Assembly: GCA_937897315.1 (NCBI GenBank)
Contig: CALCNS010000335.1
Location: 1 to 14,332 of the forward strand
DNA length: 14,332 nt
Source of the DNA: an uncultured Bacillota bacterium
Lineage (GTDB): Bacteria; Bacillota; JAAYKD01
Reading direction: 5' to 3'
The notes beneath the pieces are model-generated. The model had not been told where the DNA came from. It was given only the letters and a program-made list of their open reading frames with translations, and did no database searches. Position numbers and translations under genes: made by a program. Numbering within the stretch: position 1 is the stretch's first letter; every line of letters starts with the position of its first letter. This document shows, in pieces, positions 13,667 through 14,332 of this stretch.

Positions 13667-13776
13667 GGGGCCTTAGCCTGACCCTTCGCTGGGTCCATTG
13701 GTCATTTTAAAGGAGCTTCAACGATTCCCTCCGCCGGTCCGTTAGGTCACTTCAAACCGTTGCTCCGGGAATCGTT
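13667..13776 (-). repeat. Degenerate 45-bp tandem repeats with competing inverted repeats
   Basis: Two adjacent direct repeats of exactly 45 bp (13667-13711 and 13712-13756) match at about 31 of 46 aligned columns by hand. An inverted repeat AACGATTCCC (13720-13729)/GGGAATCGTT (13767-13776) encloses most of the second. A rival pairing uses 13758-13766 with 13720-13723 and 13712-13716. A GACCC/GGGTC hairpin sits at 13680-13695. The element ends 37 bp before the tldD start. It may be leader RNA of tldD or a decayed repeat; no known riboswitch was recognised. Confidence 0.5.
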
Positions 13777-13799
13777 TCGGCTTGTATATGTCTACCTGA

Positions 13800-13817
13800 A
13801 TTGCTTCTTTAAGCAAT
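13800..13817. repeat. Short perfect hairpin between tldD copies
   Basis: ATTGCTT and AAGCAAT form a perfect 7-bp stem with a 4-nt loop, 43 bp after the stop of the upstream tldD paralogue. No T tract follows on the minus strand, so it is not a standard terminator. The rest of 13777-13860 shows no other feature. Confidence 0.4.
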
Positions 13818-13860
13818 GGGAAAGATTCTTCTTGGAGGGGGTCGAAGGAATGTTTTATCG

Positions 13861-14332
13861 TTATTCGATGCCGATTTTGATGTTTCGGAAGCGGGCGGGT
13901 GCGACTCCATGTCCGGGACCAATGGATTGTACCGGTTCTCCTTTGGCACAGCTGATGCTTCCCCAAATATCCCATTCACCCTTGGCTTTACCTGCAACCG
14001 CATCACAGGAACCCCAAAATTCGGGTGTCAGCGCTGTATACGCCGCATTTTTCAGGGGCCTGGTAATTTCGCCATCTTTGATCTCGTATGCGAGCTCCGG
14101 AGCAAAGTGGAAATTCATGCGCTTATCATCCAGCGACCAGCTTTTGGGTGTACAGGCCAATATACCCGATTTGGTGTCACGGATGATTTCCTCCAATGTC
14201 CAATCCCCTGGTTCTAAATTAATATTGGTCATGCGTATCAAGGGTATGTTGGCCCAATTCATGGCACGCATACTTCCGTTGGATGTACCACCATACTCTT
14301 TTGCTGTCTCGCGCGAAGTAAGATAATTCTTA
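13861..14332 (-). CDS. tldD: Second TldD paralogue, N-terminus beyond the window
   Basis: The C-terminal 156 residues or so of another TldD. The open frame continues past the window edge: the bases at 14272-14331 translate to KNYLTSRETAKEYGGTSNGS, matching the equivalent segment of the neighbouring TldD, so the start is off the window. The catalytic HExxxH should lie further upstream and cannot be checked. The probable C-terminal zinc-ligand cysteine is kept (SCAKGEPVQ). Over this region it is about 70% identical to the downstream TldD by eye, with long identical runs such as MNWANIPLIRMTNINLEPGD and TPEFWGSCDAVAGK. It therefore looks like a diverged tandem duplicate in the same orientation, 231 bp upstream. 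Confidence 0.92.
   Translation of the reverse strand, partial: KNYLTSRETAKEYGGTSNGSMRAMNWANIPLIRMTNINLEPGDWTLEEIIRDTKSGILACTPKSWSLDDKRMNFHFAPELAYEIKDGEITRPLKNAAYTALTPEFWGSCDAVAGKAKGEWDIWGSISCAKGEPVQSIGPGHGVAPARFRNIKIGIE

Noticed and set aside
13657..13776. Known riboswitch classes (glycine, guanidine, c-di-GMP, T-box) for the structured element
   Set aside because: Compared from memory, the conserved core sequences of these classes, including the T-box GGTGG motif, were not found on the minus strand.
13760..14326. A 188-residue plus-strand reading frame
   Set aside because: It is the antisense shadow of the second tldD copy, whose protein clearly matches the TldD family.
1..14332. CRISPR arrays, tRNAs, rRNAs, insertion sequences, phage genes
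   Set aside because: No regularly spaced repeats, cloverleaf-like sequence, transposase or phage-like protein was seen on either strand.

Overview
The window looks like chromosomal DNA of a low-to-moderate-GC Bacillota (Firmicutes), probably a clostridial or related anaerobic lineage. The reasons are a Bacillus-type PurR pur-operon repressor (not the LacI-type PurR of enterics), IspE of the MEP isoprenoid pathway next to purR and a Ctc-type L25, strong AGGAGG-like ribosome binding sites, and TTGNNN/TATAAT-type promoters. Genus cannot be told from the sequence alone. The first 45 bases are not genomic: they match the Illumina universal sequencing adapter, so position 46 is the true edge of the assembled DNA.

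Layout. (1) 46-2882, minus strand: a 61-residue membrane protein and ispE under one promoter, closed by a strong terminator; then purR with its own promoter carrying PurBox-like sites; then rplY (L25/Ctc), truncated by the adapter, with its own promoter and a hairpin-rich leader. (2) 2905-3728, plus strand: a single short prepilin-peptidase-like (A24) membrane protease, ending in a hairpin shared with the convergent gene. (3) 3712-5170, minus: a C_GCAxxG_C_C cysteine protein translationally coupled (ATGA) to a TDT/SLAC1-type membrane transporter. A perfect 11-bp inverted repeat spans the promoter and Shine-Dalgarno of this pair. (4) 5269-10737, minus: a five-gene purine-salvage operon, xpt - BMP lipoprotein - ATPase - permease - permease (nupNOPQ-like). 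(5) 10796-14332, minus: a partial tldD paralogue, a structured 120-nt intergenic stretch, a full tldD, and tldE overlapping it by ATGA, ended by a terminator.

How the parts fit. The nucleoside importer (lipoprotein, ATPase, two permeases) would bring in purine nucleosides, and xanthine phosphoribosyltransferase would convert the released xanthine or guanine to nucleotide using PRPP. PurR, which in Bacillus senses PRPP, is encoded in the same window and may control itself and possibly xpt. TldD and TldE are partners in a heterodimeric zinc peptidase; the second TldD copy suggests subunit specialisation.

No CRISPR array, rRNA, tRNA, transposase or phage gene was seen. Most of the window is ordinary core or metabolic genome. 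The places that best merit a second look are the inverted repeat at 5114-5144, the structured direct repeats at 13667-13776, and the purR and xpt control regions.
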